In this document: in pieces, positions 1 to 54,875 of the stretch
Position numbering within the stretch: the stretch's first letter is position 1
Layout: each line of letters starts with the position of its first letter
DNA from: Nymphaea colorata
Taxonomy: Eukaryota > Streptophyta > Magnoliopsida > Nymphaeales > Nymphaeaceae
DNA length: 60,000 nt
NCBI RefSeq assembly: GCF_008831285.2
Contig: NC_045150.1
Location: 6,958,001-7,018,000, forward strand
Direction of reading: 5' to 3'
Made by a program: the position numbers and the translations under genes
The notes under the pieces: generated by a model
What the model was told of the DNA's origin: nothing
Database searches by the model: none
Seen by the model: only the letters and a program-made list of their open reading frames with translations

Positions 1-1140
1 ATATCACAAGTGACCAAGATCTTTCGTGACAAAGAGCTTTTGAAGGAACGTCTTGTGACCGAAATTTCTTGATCACAATCACCTGTCAAGATAATGTCAT
101 CAACATAAACTACCATAACAACTATACCTTTGGAGGTCTTCTTGATGAATAGAGAATGGTCCAAAGGAGATCTTTCAAATCCACACTGTGAAACGACCTC
201 AGATGATTTGTGAAACCACGCCCTAGGACTTTGTTTAAGTCCATAAATTGCCTTCTTCAGACGACACACTTTTCTACACTCCCCCTGTCGCTCGAACCCT
301 GGGGGCTGCTGCATATATACAGTCTCTTCAAGATCACCATAGAGAAAGACATTCTTTACATTCAGCTGATACATAGGCCAATCAGAGTGTACCACAACAG
401 AGATAATGAGCCGAATAGTACCCAACCTAGCCACAGGAGAGAAAGTCTCAAAGAAGTCAACTCCATATGTCTGGGTATAACCTTTAGCCACTAATCGAGT
501 CTTATATCTCTCTACAGACCCATCTGAATGGTACTTGACTGTAAAGACCCATTTGAAGCTGACAATATCACAATTAGAAGGAGGGTCAACAAATTCCCAG
601 GTACCACGCTGTAAGAGAGCATCCATCTCATCTTGCATGGCTTTTCGCCATTTACAGTCTAGTAATGCCTGTTGATGACTAGTTGGTACAGTATGAACTG
701 TCATAGCATGAAGAAACTGTTGCAAGTTGTCATTAAGGTGGTTAGTGGAAACAAATTGTGAGATAGGATGCATAGTACACTGTCTCTTGCCTTTGCGCAG
801 GGCTATAGGCAAGTCCTGAAAAGGATCACTGTCAGGTATACTTACTTCAATGGAGCTCACATCCTAAGAAGTTTCTGATGGTCGACCATGAGAGGGATCC
901 TGCCGACGAGAATATACCAATGGAGGGTCCTGGAACCTATTCATAGTTGGAGTAGGAGAAGGAAAAGACTGTATATATGGAGAAAGAAAAGACTGCAACG
1001 GGACTGGAGGGATAAGTAGAGGAATAGGACATGACATCTCAGATGACATAGAAGTATGATTAAAGTAGGACTGAGATTCGAAGAAAGTGACATCCGCACT
1101 GATCAATATACATCCGCATAGATGATTTGAACTCAGGAGC
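1..1140 (-). pseudogene. Ty1/copia pol remnant (integrase-RT linker and RT)
   Basis: On the minus strand, 1140-864 reads as the linker region after integrase (SADVTFFESQSYF, then Pro/Ser-rich). Positions ~840-60 read as copia reverse transcriptase: WRKAMQDEMDAL, the KWVFTVKY-DGSVERYK region, VARL, and the catalytic YVDDIIL near 80-105. Downstream of YVDD the frame shifts and a stop interrupts the VTKDLGHL block at about position 5, so it is dead. The element continues beyond position 1 and lies downstream of the last visible NAGLU exon, probably inside the gene. Confidence 0.8.
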
Positions 1141-2192
1141 ACTCAGTAGAACTCGAAGAAATGTTAACTGTGATCGTAAATCCAAAGGAGGAGGGATTCC
1201 CAGTTCCTTTATAATCATTGCCATCATCTGGTTTGCTAATCTCAGCCAGAGAGGCACCAAAACAATGTTGCAGCAGTTTGAAAACACAAAAAGAACGTTC
1301 AACTTATAATTAATCAGTTAGGCAAGGGGCTGATCAACACCACAAACCTCAACAATATCACTCGCAGTCGCAGCACCACTGTCACACGTCAAGGGGCTGA
1401 TCAGCAAGGTGGAAATCAACAATATATCACACGCAACACCACTTCCACATGCCACTAATGTCACAGCGATAATTATGCCAACATCTTCTAACTAAGTATA
1501 TGTATACGTTTTTCAAAGTCTGACGTGAGCAATAATATCATAAGTTGTGCACAAACTTAACGGCAGCCAACAAAAACTTATTTTCCAACAACTTCAGAAC
1601 TTTCAACATAACCTCAGACTTCAGTGGTACAAGAAAACAGTGTTGTGCGTCATTCCACGACTAGATAATACCAAAAAATTTAGACCTTTCTTTTCAGCCA
1701 GAAAACAGTTTCTAGCTTCCAGACGTTGTTAACTTGCAGTCATATCATACAACAGCCACACCCTCTTCACGACCCTGAATAAAAAAACTTACAGACGAAA
1801 CGACGAAGACTGTCGCTGCTTCTGCTGATCCCAACCTCAACTTCTCAAACAGCAAGTCCACATCTTGCTGTTCCACAGTCAGCAGCATCAACAGGCTATC
1901 TCCACAATCAGCAGCAACTACAGGCTTTCTCCACGATCACAGCAGCACCAGGCCATCTCTAATCAGAAACAGCAACAGGCTATACACGTTCCACTAGTGG
2001 ATCTGATCACGCGTTCTACATAGGCGTGATCAGATTCCACCAACCAGCGAGCAGTAGAGAAGAGGAAGAAGATGAGAAAGGAGAGGAGGAAGAAGAAGAA
2101 GACGAGAAAGGAGAGAAAGAAGTCTGACGGTCACCAAAGAGGAGGTTGCCGGAAGTCTGCTAGTCGCCGGCAGCCTGAAGGGATCACGCCGC
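1141..2192. other. Internal region of the left copia element, no gene recognised
   Basis: Holds direct repeats of AAGGGGCTGATCA near 1323 and 1400, a CAGCA-rich stretch (1830-1980) and an inverted repeat (1997-2012 with 2024-2040). It resembles an untranslated leader of an LTR element. No gag domain could be recognised in any frame. Confidence 0.4.
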
Positions 2193-2432
2193 TGGCTCTG
2201 ATACCATGTTTAGAAAGACGGAGAAAGAGAGGGAACAAAAGAGAACGAGAAAAGAGAGAGAGAGAAAGAACTTTCTTATTCATTGCTTACCCTAATCTCT
2301 TATTTAAAGAGAGAATAAGGGTCGGCTAGAGTCTTTACACAAGAGAGACAAATAAAGATATAAATGACTGAAGAAGACTCTAACTTTTAAATAATCAGAA
2401 AACTACCACACTTAAAATAAACTTTCTAATTT

Positions 2433-2437
<5 letters not shown>
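2193..2437 (-). mobile_element. Copia LTR (2207-2437) with adjacent tRNA-Met PBS
   Basis: On the minus strand, TGGTATCAGAGCCA (2206-2193) is a perfect primer-binding site for plant initiator tRNA-Met. It abuts a 231-bp segment that starts TGTT and ends AACA, as an LTR should. The LTR contains GA-rich tracts and ends against a (TA)n(GA)n microsatellite. The internal region from the PBS to the pol remnant is only ~1.05 kb, so gag, protease and integrase are largely missing, or the LTR and pol belong to different insertions. Confidence 0.75.
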
Positions 2438-2507
<70 letters not shown>

Positions 2508-3380
2508 TAGGTGCTAGACAGCTAAGGAACAACTTCAGTCCTTGATTTTTTTTTTCCAGATCAGTGGTTGAGGAAAAAACAAAAAAGTGTGAACTAATAC
2601 TAGATGATGAAAATACCCAAACACCTTTTCCTCCTTGTTCCTCTCTCAACCGCTAAACTGGAAACGATCAAGGGCTGAAATTGCTTCTTATCTATCTAGC
2701 ATATAAGTATCTAGCACATACTAGTTTCTTTCTCTCTGGATGCACACACACACACACATATACATGAGAATCCAATTTTTATTTAAAACTTGTATATATG
2801 GTCACACCTGAGCAAATGAAGTATTAACTTTTATAAAATCAATTTTGTAGATCACATTTGTATAGTTGGCAAGAACAAGAATAAGGATGTCATAAGTATT
2901 AGTTGTCACTCGTCAGATTTATTCCTTATATTTCAGTAGCCATAGTCTAGGTGCTGTGTGTGTGTGTGTGTGTGTACACACATCTGTTCTAGAATCTAGA
3001 GCTTTGATGTAAACACACATTCACAAATCATAATTGCTGCCATTTTGTACGTTTGCTTGCACACTGAATGAACATTTAAGAATCTATATAGGACAAAAAG
3101 ATATAATAGTGATGCAGACATGGGAGAGAAAAGCCCATGGCCTGGTGCAAAGGAAATGCTAAAACTAATATCTTCAATAGAGCTACCAGTACAGGTCTCA
3201 AACCAACTTATCGAACTTGTTTCACCACCGCTGAAGAAATTGGCAAGATTTGAAACAGTCAGTGCCGGTGGTGGAATAGAATGAGATTACTTCTTATTAT
3301 ACTACAAAAATGGATAATCAACACTACAAATGCTGGGTAACAGATGATGATTAGCCTAAACTTCTTGTATGGTTATTTAC
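2438..3380. repeat. NAGLU intron sequence with (TA)n(GA)n and (TG)n tracts
   Basis: A (TA)n tract (2438-2470) runs into (GA)n (2473-2504). Short (AC)n and (TG)n tracts lie near 2745 and 2955. The rest is unremarkable AT-rich intron. I found no further NAGLU exon here, although the next one should begin within codon AG|N after 3381. Confidence 0.6.
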
Positions 3381-46584
<43,204 letters not shown>

Positions 46585-46774
46585 GTTCGCTCGAGAATCA
46601 ATTAGCGGAAGAAAGAAGAGAGAAGAGGGAGAGGGAGAAGCAACGGCAAAGAAAAGGGGGAAACAACTCGGCCGGGTCACTGCGATCGCTCCCCACCAGT
46701 TTAGCCATCGCTCCCTACCACTGTCGAGTGTCGATGAAAAAGGACATGAAGCGGCGAGCGACACGTCTCGCATT

Positions 46775-46810
46775 TATTTATATCCGTTACAGTTGGTGGG
46801 CCCCACGTGG
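46775..46810 (-). promoter_or_regulatory. NAGLU core promoter: TATA box and G-box
   Basis: Read on the minus strand, TATAAATA lies at 46782-46775, about 190 bp upstream of the ATG. A perfect G-box core CCACGTGG lies 20 bp further upstream (46803-46810). This predicts a transcription start near 46745 and a 5' UTR of about 160 nt. The surrounding ~400 bp is GC-richer than the rest of the window. G-boxes are bound by bZIP and bHLH factors; actual use here is inferred. Confidence 0.6.
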
Positions 46811-46995
46811 CGTGGAGGATTATCTATTGGAATCGGCGATCAATCGGCCGAATAGCCGATCGGTCACGACCCAGCCTCCAAACGAGTTGGAGGGACCGTT
46901 ATTTCTGGTGAAATCGGTGGGTCGTACGTATGATCATTCTTTGGTCAGGAACACCGTGGCAGATTTAATGCTCGTTGGCGCCAAGAACCTATAGT

Positions 46996-47465
46996 TATGG
47001 CTGCACAACAAACTTAGCCAATTGGTGCTTCGCTCGAACTCGCTTGATCTCAATTTGTTTATAAAAGAGTCAAATTTGAGCTTACATTGATACTTGAAAC
47101 AGTAAAAGAGCCGAGTTCGAGTTTCAAGAACTCGATTTATTTATACTTGACCCGACTCGCAAACCAGTATTCTATATAATATTGCCAAAACAAGTTTCAT
47201 AAGTTATACGAGTTAACAGAGTTACACCAGTTAGCGCTTACACGAGTTGAACAAGTTAATGCTTATACAAACTAATGCTAAACGAGTTAAATGGTTTAAA
47301 CGAGTCGAGTTTGTGCTCTATTTTGTGTAATATAGTCGAGCTCGAGCTTACTATAAGGAACTCAAGTTCGAGTTCGAGTTCGAGCGGAGCTCTAGCTTAG
47401 TTTCTTTAGTCGAATCGAGTTGCAGCTGGCCAAGCTCAGGCTCGACTCGGCTGGTGTGCAGCCCT
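46996..47465. mobile_element. MITE-like GAGTTCGAG-rich segment between the two genes
   Basis: The left end TGGCTGCACAACAAACTT and the right end GGCTGGTGTGCAGCCCTG are imperfect inverted repeats. The body is rich in GAGTTCGAGTTCGAG and ACGAGTT units, as in the segments at 28690-29216. Flanks CCTATAGT and TCCATAGC agree at 5 of 8 positions only. Confidence 0.5.
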
Positions 47466-49009
47466 GTCCATAGCAGCCTTTTATTCAAGGGGTGAATGAC
47501 ATAAATTTTTGTTTATGAAACACTACATATATAAATAACAAATTTTTATTATCTTTGGTGCATGGTGCAGCCTCGTGGACTGATTCATATAATTGTGCGT
47601 CAGAATATTGTACGTCTTTAGTCTGCACAAAACTGATATCGTCATTAGAAACCAACCAGTGGCAACCTCTGGAAGAATGTTGCATGGGGTGGCGATGCCT
47701 CCTAATTTTCAGCCGCAGCAAATTATGTTTGATTTCGGAAGAACAAGCTTGCTTCTGGATATTATTTGTCAAATAAACGATGCACGTCTCGTTCATAAAT
47801 TATTTTGGATTCTTTAATGACTTGGTTGAATGGTTTAAAGGTAGAGAGGCAACTCGGGCAGCATTAACAAACATGATCTGTTTAACAAAGAAAAAATCTC
47901 GAATCACGTCATTTGGACGGAGGAAAATCAAGGACATAAAAGGTAACAGCTAATAATGGATCAAAATTTGGTCATTAAAAAACCAAGATTTTATTTTCTG
48001 AAAACAAGATTAGAGTAGTTATTTTTAATAAAGTTTGACCAACCTACTTGTGCCCTCAGATTTAGTGAGACCATTTTTCTCAATCAGCACAAGGGTACAC
48101 GGGAGCTAAGTGCACACCATTCAGTTTTTCATATGTTCGCACGCACATATATACACGCACACACTGGGACGCAATTTTGATTTCCCTGGAGACATGAATA
48201 TATCCACAATGCCAGCCATATATCTACTTTATTTTTACAACAAAATGCTTACATATAAGCATATCCAACATGCGATCCGGAGGCATCTACTCCACTTCCA
48301 GTAGTGAACAACCAAAAATAGCAAGCTAAAGAAAATTTATGCACTCTCCCAACATCAGAGCCAAGCATTCTATGGATTTTTGGGGAGAAAATAAGTATCA
48401 TATTTTATTACATATGATGGAGACCGATGTAACTGTAATTCGAATTTACTAATACATTATAAACCCAAATATAATAAGGAATAGGATGGGTAGGAAGACC
48501 TTCATTTATAGGCAACGTAAGTGGAAGTATAAGGAGTAAGGGAGGACAAAGATATTGTTGAGTCTCATAGAGTGGTCTCAATTAGAGTCAGTTGCCCATC
48601 TTGCTAAAATGGCAAGAACTTCAACTACAAAAATTGATTTACAATTCTTAATTGAAATGTAAGGTTCCATTTTTTTTTGGTTTGGTAAGGGTTCCAACAA
48701 TTAAAAGGCTTCAAGAAAATATAGTATACAAGAATAAAAAGAGGATAGAGCTTTGCTTTAGCATACAGAACGAAGCTCCCTTTGGCGAAAGTCGGGGAAA
48801 CATCCATGAAAGCACCTGTAAAGTTCCATTTATTTATTGATTTGACAAATGATCCGATCAAAATGACATCTCCCACCTCATGCATCTCACATCCTCACTG
48901 TGGATGAACATGACCAGTCAATCAGGAATGAAGCTTCCCATAATGAATAATCAATGATCCTAGACATATAAAGCTGAGACTCCACAGCAATCTATAATGT
49001 TAATTTGAA
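47466..49009. other. Intergenic space downstream of LACS
   Basis: AT-rich sequence between the LACS stop (49010) and the NAGLU promoter. It must hold the LACS 3' UTR and polyadenylation site; no protein match was seen. Confidence 0.5.
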
Positions 49010-49822
49010 TCACAAGGCTTTCTTCGTTGATGCATCAGCAACTGATAGCTCATTATACATATCTGATATGGCCCTTGCAAAATATGCTTTTGCCTGTGGT
49101 CTCTTAATCTGCATCAATCAATAATCAAGTATCAGCAATTCTATTGTGTATCAGGATGCAGTTAATTCTAATGATTTCGAGGTTGCTTGAAGCTAATTAA
49201 AGAACTAGGGATTCACAATCATTTTGCAGCCTAATCATCCGAAAATTACATTACATTGCATCTAATGTTTTGTCCTCCAGCAACATTCATTTCTCAATTT
49301 GAAAGTCAGAAGTGGTGACCCAAGAAAAATAACCGAAGACGAAAGGTTGTCTGCAATTAAGACCCGGATAACCAGCATATCCATATTCACCTTTAAATAC
49401 ATTGGTTGCAGCGGTATATTAAGATTTAGTGGTTTAAGGGTCACCTTAATCACCCAAGGGCTTCAGTTTGGTATCTTATGATATGGGATTGACCAGAATT
49501 TTTGTCTTCATTCTATATTATTCCTTGCAGTCACCACACCAAATGATTTTCTACATGCTCCTGTATTAACCCAAAGCTTCAAAATTAGATTTACAAATAG
49601 GTAAGACATGGAGCAGGTGAACAAGTGCAACCATCACCAAGTGTGGAGCCAGAAAACTTTTGCAGGGAGGCTGAGTCAGGCTGGTATATATATGTAAGAG
49701 ATCCTGACTTCTACAATCCTCCGAATCTTATGTCTCTCTCCTTAGTAAATGTCAAGTTGAACATTTGATAGAAGAGATATAGGGAAAATTCGGGGTTGCT
49801 CCACCGTTGTCAAGATCTAATA

Positions 49823-49859
<37 letters not shown>

Positions 49860-49882
49860 AACACATACGAGCACACACACAC

Positions 49883-49927
<45 letters not shown>

Positions 49928-50819
49928 ACTTTGCACATGTATAACCTACAAAAAATATAAGAAGATGCAAATCACATGTATAACAGTTTCATTTTTCTGT
50001 TCACAAGAAAACCTAACCAGTTTTAGGCTTTTAGCTAAGGTTTCAAAAGAATATTTTTATCTCAATGACAAAAAGCTGGCAAAACGAAGCATTTTATTTT
50101 AAATATATTGCAAAATACTTTGGAAACTCAAATTTCCAGAAAAATTAAGGGGGACATGAGAGTCTCAAGGGGCCCAGCTGTATTCTGCAAAAGTTCCAAG
50201 AGAAGACATAAGTTGTTTTCAAATATATATGTGTGTGTGTGTGTGTGAATTTATTTTGGTTCTTTTTGGAAAATCCAAAGGGGCCACAGCCCCTTGGCTC
50301 CATCCCTGACCACCACCATCACTATTACTGTTTATATCCATAAATACCACTTTCAAACACATATACATCCATGTGCACATGCACGTGTACGTGTGAGTGT
50401 GTGTGTATGTATATGAGAGAGAGAGAGAGAGAGAGAATTGTTCGAGGTCATTTGATTGCTGTAATGAAACACTTGCCACTTGGAAGACATTTGATTTGTG
50501 CAACAAAACACTTGCCGTGGGAACATGTTTCCGGTTCCATACTTTCAATGGCAAGAGGTGGAAAGCATGAAGCACACAAAACGTGTTCCTCCAGGAAAAA
50601 GCAAGCACAATCAATGCATCCCTTGTTTGCATGAAAGTGCAGGTACCACTATTTGGTGGAAGATAGTGTTCCCTGGATGCCGCATTCCACCCAACAAAAC
50701 GCCTTAAAGGAACACAGGAAACCATCACCATCACTATCACTATCAAACGTTGCATCCATAAGCATCTATTCGCACATAGTCTACATACACATATATGTGC
50801 ATTATGTGTGTAGTGTGGG

Positions 50820-50860
<41 letters not shown>

Positions 50861-52800
50861 ATCTTGCCTTGAATGTTGGGGTGAGAAGACCGTTCTCCAA
50901 GGAGAAAGGTTCTGGAACTAAAGTCACTGCTTTGGCAAACTCAAATCCTCTTAACTGCAACAAAATGGCACCAGATGAAATCTCCAAACTCACATAACTT
51001 AACATGATAAGTTCTCACATCCTTCCAGAAATGTCTTACCTGAGCTTCCATTCCGACTGCATCCATTGCAGCAAGTACAACTGCCTTGGCTCTTGGATTA
51101 TAGCATAACTGTTGAACATCATCGCACTGCAGTTCCATATGGAATGACCAACAAGTTATCGAGTAGAATGAAAAAATCAATTTTCAGATATAGTCATTAA
51201 CCTCATCCATACATAGAAAAGAAAACTGCATAGGCAGTCTACCTTGATGCCTTCAGAAGAAGCCCAAGCCTTTAAGGTATCTAGTTCAACAGCTACAACG
51301 GCTACCAAACTTGAGTTCAGGCTATCCCCTATTGGCAATAAACCATCAGAAGGCCAATCAATATAGTCATCTTATGTGAGAAATGAGGGATTAGATAATG
51401 TCTCACCATATACAAAGCACTGGCTGACATAGTTGCACTTGGCATACACATTTTCAATCTTCTCGGGAGCTATGTACTCTCCTTGTGCCAACTTGAAGAT
51501 ATTTTTTTTCCTGTGAAAATTCACCAGATTTAATATCAATTTTCTTTTTTTGAACATTAAGAAAAACCAGAAAACAAGGTTCAACCTTGACGTTTGCAAA
51601 ACACAAAAATGACAGAAGAAACATGATAGACAATGTGCACAATGACCTTATCATTTTACTCAGTCCTGTATCGCAGGCACTCTGACAATAGTTTGATATT
51701 GTGATGCAGTTGCTTACATACACTAATGCTAAGATGCATGTTTTCATGTGTGGACAATGATAAGGTGCTCCCGAATGCATTATATAAAAAAGATAAGCTG
51801 TAGAGAATCAATGGGGAAAAACACAATAGACAAGCATAATTGCAGAGATAAAAATAGCCAACTATGAGCAACCCAGCAACAATGATGTAAACAGAAACAA
51901 TCACATAGAAGAATGTCACTACAGCATATATGTTATGAACCTTCCTAAAGAACACATAAATTCAGAGAAAGATATATTTCTAGAGAAACATTAACATATA
52001 GTGGAGAAGAAAATTCTATCCTGGTTTAGGTCAGAAATCAAGCCTTGGTGTTTCCCAGGGAATGGAATGTTATGAAAAGAAATATTTCAAATGCAAAGAC
52101 AAAGCAGTTCGTCATAGATGCAAGGGTGTTGCACATTCCTTCAAACAGATTAACAAGTAGACAACTATGTGAAGATTGCTTTTGCAAGACAGGACAATGA
52201 AGAAAGAGATTACGGAAGCCAGTGAAACTGTTTAAAGATTCATACCTGTCAATAATCTTTAGACGTCCTCCAGGTAACCATACTCCAATATCCCCAGTAT
52301 GAAGCCAATGATCATCATCAATTGCCTCCCTCCTATCAATTCCAGAAGACATGATTTAGGTGTTGTTTGATCAAAATCATAATTCTTCACATCCTCGTAA
52401 AATAGAATCAGCTTCAATTTAAGATACTACTTCCACCTTCTACAATTAGGTTTTACTGTCAGTATGATGATAAGAACTCAGGGTAGGCCTTACGTTTGTG
52501 TTTCATCTTTGTAGTAGCCTTGGAAAATAATAGGACCTCTAACACAGATCTCACCACGAGGATAAGGCTTATCATCAGTTGTGTAATTCATTTCTGGAAC
52601 ATCCACAAGCTTCACCTCTGTGATGAATATGAAAACATAAAAGCAGGCATATGAGCAGATGCATGACAGATTCAAACATAAAATTTCAACTGCATCCAAA
52701 TTCAATGATAATCTGACACATCAACGCATAATGAATGCAACAAATGAACTTGCATTTTACCAGTTACTGCACTTGATTTAACAAACATTGGGGGAGGGGT

Positions 52801-52835
<35 letters not shown>

Positions 52836-53567
52836 GAGTACCACAAGAAGGATTGGGAGACCCAACATGACCAGTCAAAAAGTCGCCAACATCCATTGAA
52901 GTTATGACGCAAGCACTCTCTGTCATTCCATAACCTTCCAGTACCTGACCGCCAAAGCACCTGCAAGATTAATTTATATTATAGTTTTCACAGGATCACA
53001 CTTTTCACACATTTTTGGCTGAAGAAAAAGAGGCTTTGAATTTTCTCAACTTTTGTCCTAGGCATTTTAACAAGACAGGATGATCTTTGCTTAAAGGAGA
53101 TTCCTTTGAAGTGGAACTGTATTTCTGAGATAGAATGTTTAGTTGTATAAGACAAACATGAAGTAAATCCACTAATTTCATTACTTCTTGTCTCCAGAAG
53201 TACTTTCTATTGGTCTCAAGAAATCTTCAGCAGGATGAGTAATTAACCAAATTTGAACTTTCAAGGGTTTGCAAATAATATATTTTTGTTCAGTTTAACC
53301 ATCGGTGTTATATTTCCCAAGTGTTTCTGATTTGGGTCGAAGACTCGTGTCAATCGGAAAAAGCATATATGTGTGTTCAAAGGAATGATGAAGGGCAGTA
53401 TTGCCCCAAACTTTAAACATGTTACATTTCCTTTAACGAATCAGATGTTTCACGATTTTATCAATGCTCACATCGCACGTCCCTCTCTCTCTGCAACATA
53501 GGTTTCCTTTTTGGGGATGAAAACATACTAGAGCTTAGTAAGACAAGAAGATGAAACAGAATTTGGA

Positions 53568-53609
<42 letters not shown>

Positions 53610-54833
53610 ATAAGACGAATATGTTCAGTAAAGTAACACCAGAAACCCATTTGAAATGAGTAATTATGAACTATGTGACAACCAACTTTTAGTATGGAAG
53701 TCTCTCTAGCTTTCAGATACTGAAGCAAAATCTATGGGCACATGATGTGTTTTTTCATTTTGGATTTTATTGGTATAAAGCTAATGTTGTAACTTGTTAG
53801 AGATTACAAGCAACCACTTTAACGGATTCTGAAACAGAACAAACTTACACTCTCAAGAAATCCAAGATATCTGGAGACAAAGGTGAAGCACCAGAACCCA
53901 TAAAACGCACACGTCCTCCAAGTTTTGCCTTAATTTTATTAAATACAAGTTGATCCCACACAGGTGATGGTGTTTTACCTGTAAAGTTTATCCACAAAAC
54001 AAATAAACACAAAATAACATCAGATAGCATACACAAAATAGAAACTAACTTGCTTTTTTTTGCTGTTGACCTTTTTCACTTGGTCAAGAAAAAACAGCCA
54101 AAACTGAAAAGAGCAAAAATAAAATGTAGATTGACATCACAAGGCCCAGATATTTCCTGGTCGATGTACCAGAAGCAGTACATTGACAAGCCAATAGGAA
54201 TGTGTGTGCTCGTTTTGCACATGCAACAGCAGGTGTCCTGATCTCATTTCGCCTAAATACTCCTGAAAAATTGATACTGGATATCGCACATACAGGCTTT
54301 CAGGTTCATTTTTGGTAGATGAGCTGACATATATCTTACCATTCATAATTGCGCGCTTCTTAGCATTGAAGGCAGCATTGAACAGCCTTTCTCTTAAGGC
54401 TCCGGATGATTTAACAGCATTCATGATCCTATTATTTTTTTGTAAACATTCACAAGAATGGGTCATTTATGTGCAACATCGATGAAAATAAGAAGAAATT
54501 AAACTCATGTTTTAAACTCATGTTACCCGGAATAGATTCGGTTATATAGTCTGGGCACACTAAAAAAGAGTGTTGGTCTAAGTACTGCCAAGTCATCCAT
54601 TAGCTTCATATTGTCCTGCAGCATTAGATGACCAGTGGTTAATGATGCTTAATCATGTATTTTTCGTATTATAGACAATAACATGTGACAGATCGAAAAC
54701 AAATTCCTACATAAGCTCTATGGAAAATAACTCCATATACTCCTTAATAAAAATGGTAAGGCAGCACCACTAATACATATTTTGTCCAGAAATACTGATT
54801 GAAGATGTAGCTTGTATGTGGAAGTAAAGTATG

Positions 54834-54875
<42 letters not shown>

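Noticed and set aside
2193-2206. tRNA-Met-like sequence
   Set aside because: It is the complement of the tRNA 3' end only, at an LTR border: a primer-binding site, not a tRNA gene. The same applies to 36566-36578.
3100-3300. Possible last NAGLU exon
   Set aside because: The minus-strand translation does not match the expected YDLVDLTRQ-type continuation, and no acceptor with the needed phase was found.
49010-49018. KAL as a peroxisomal PTS1
   Set aside because: Canonical PTS1 needs a small residue, then a basic one, then Leu/Met; Lys-Ala-Leu does not fit, so no targeting call was made from it.
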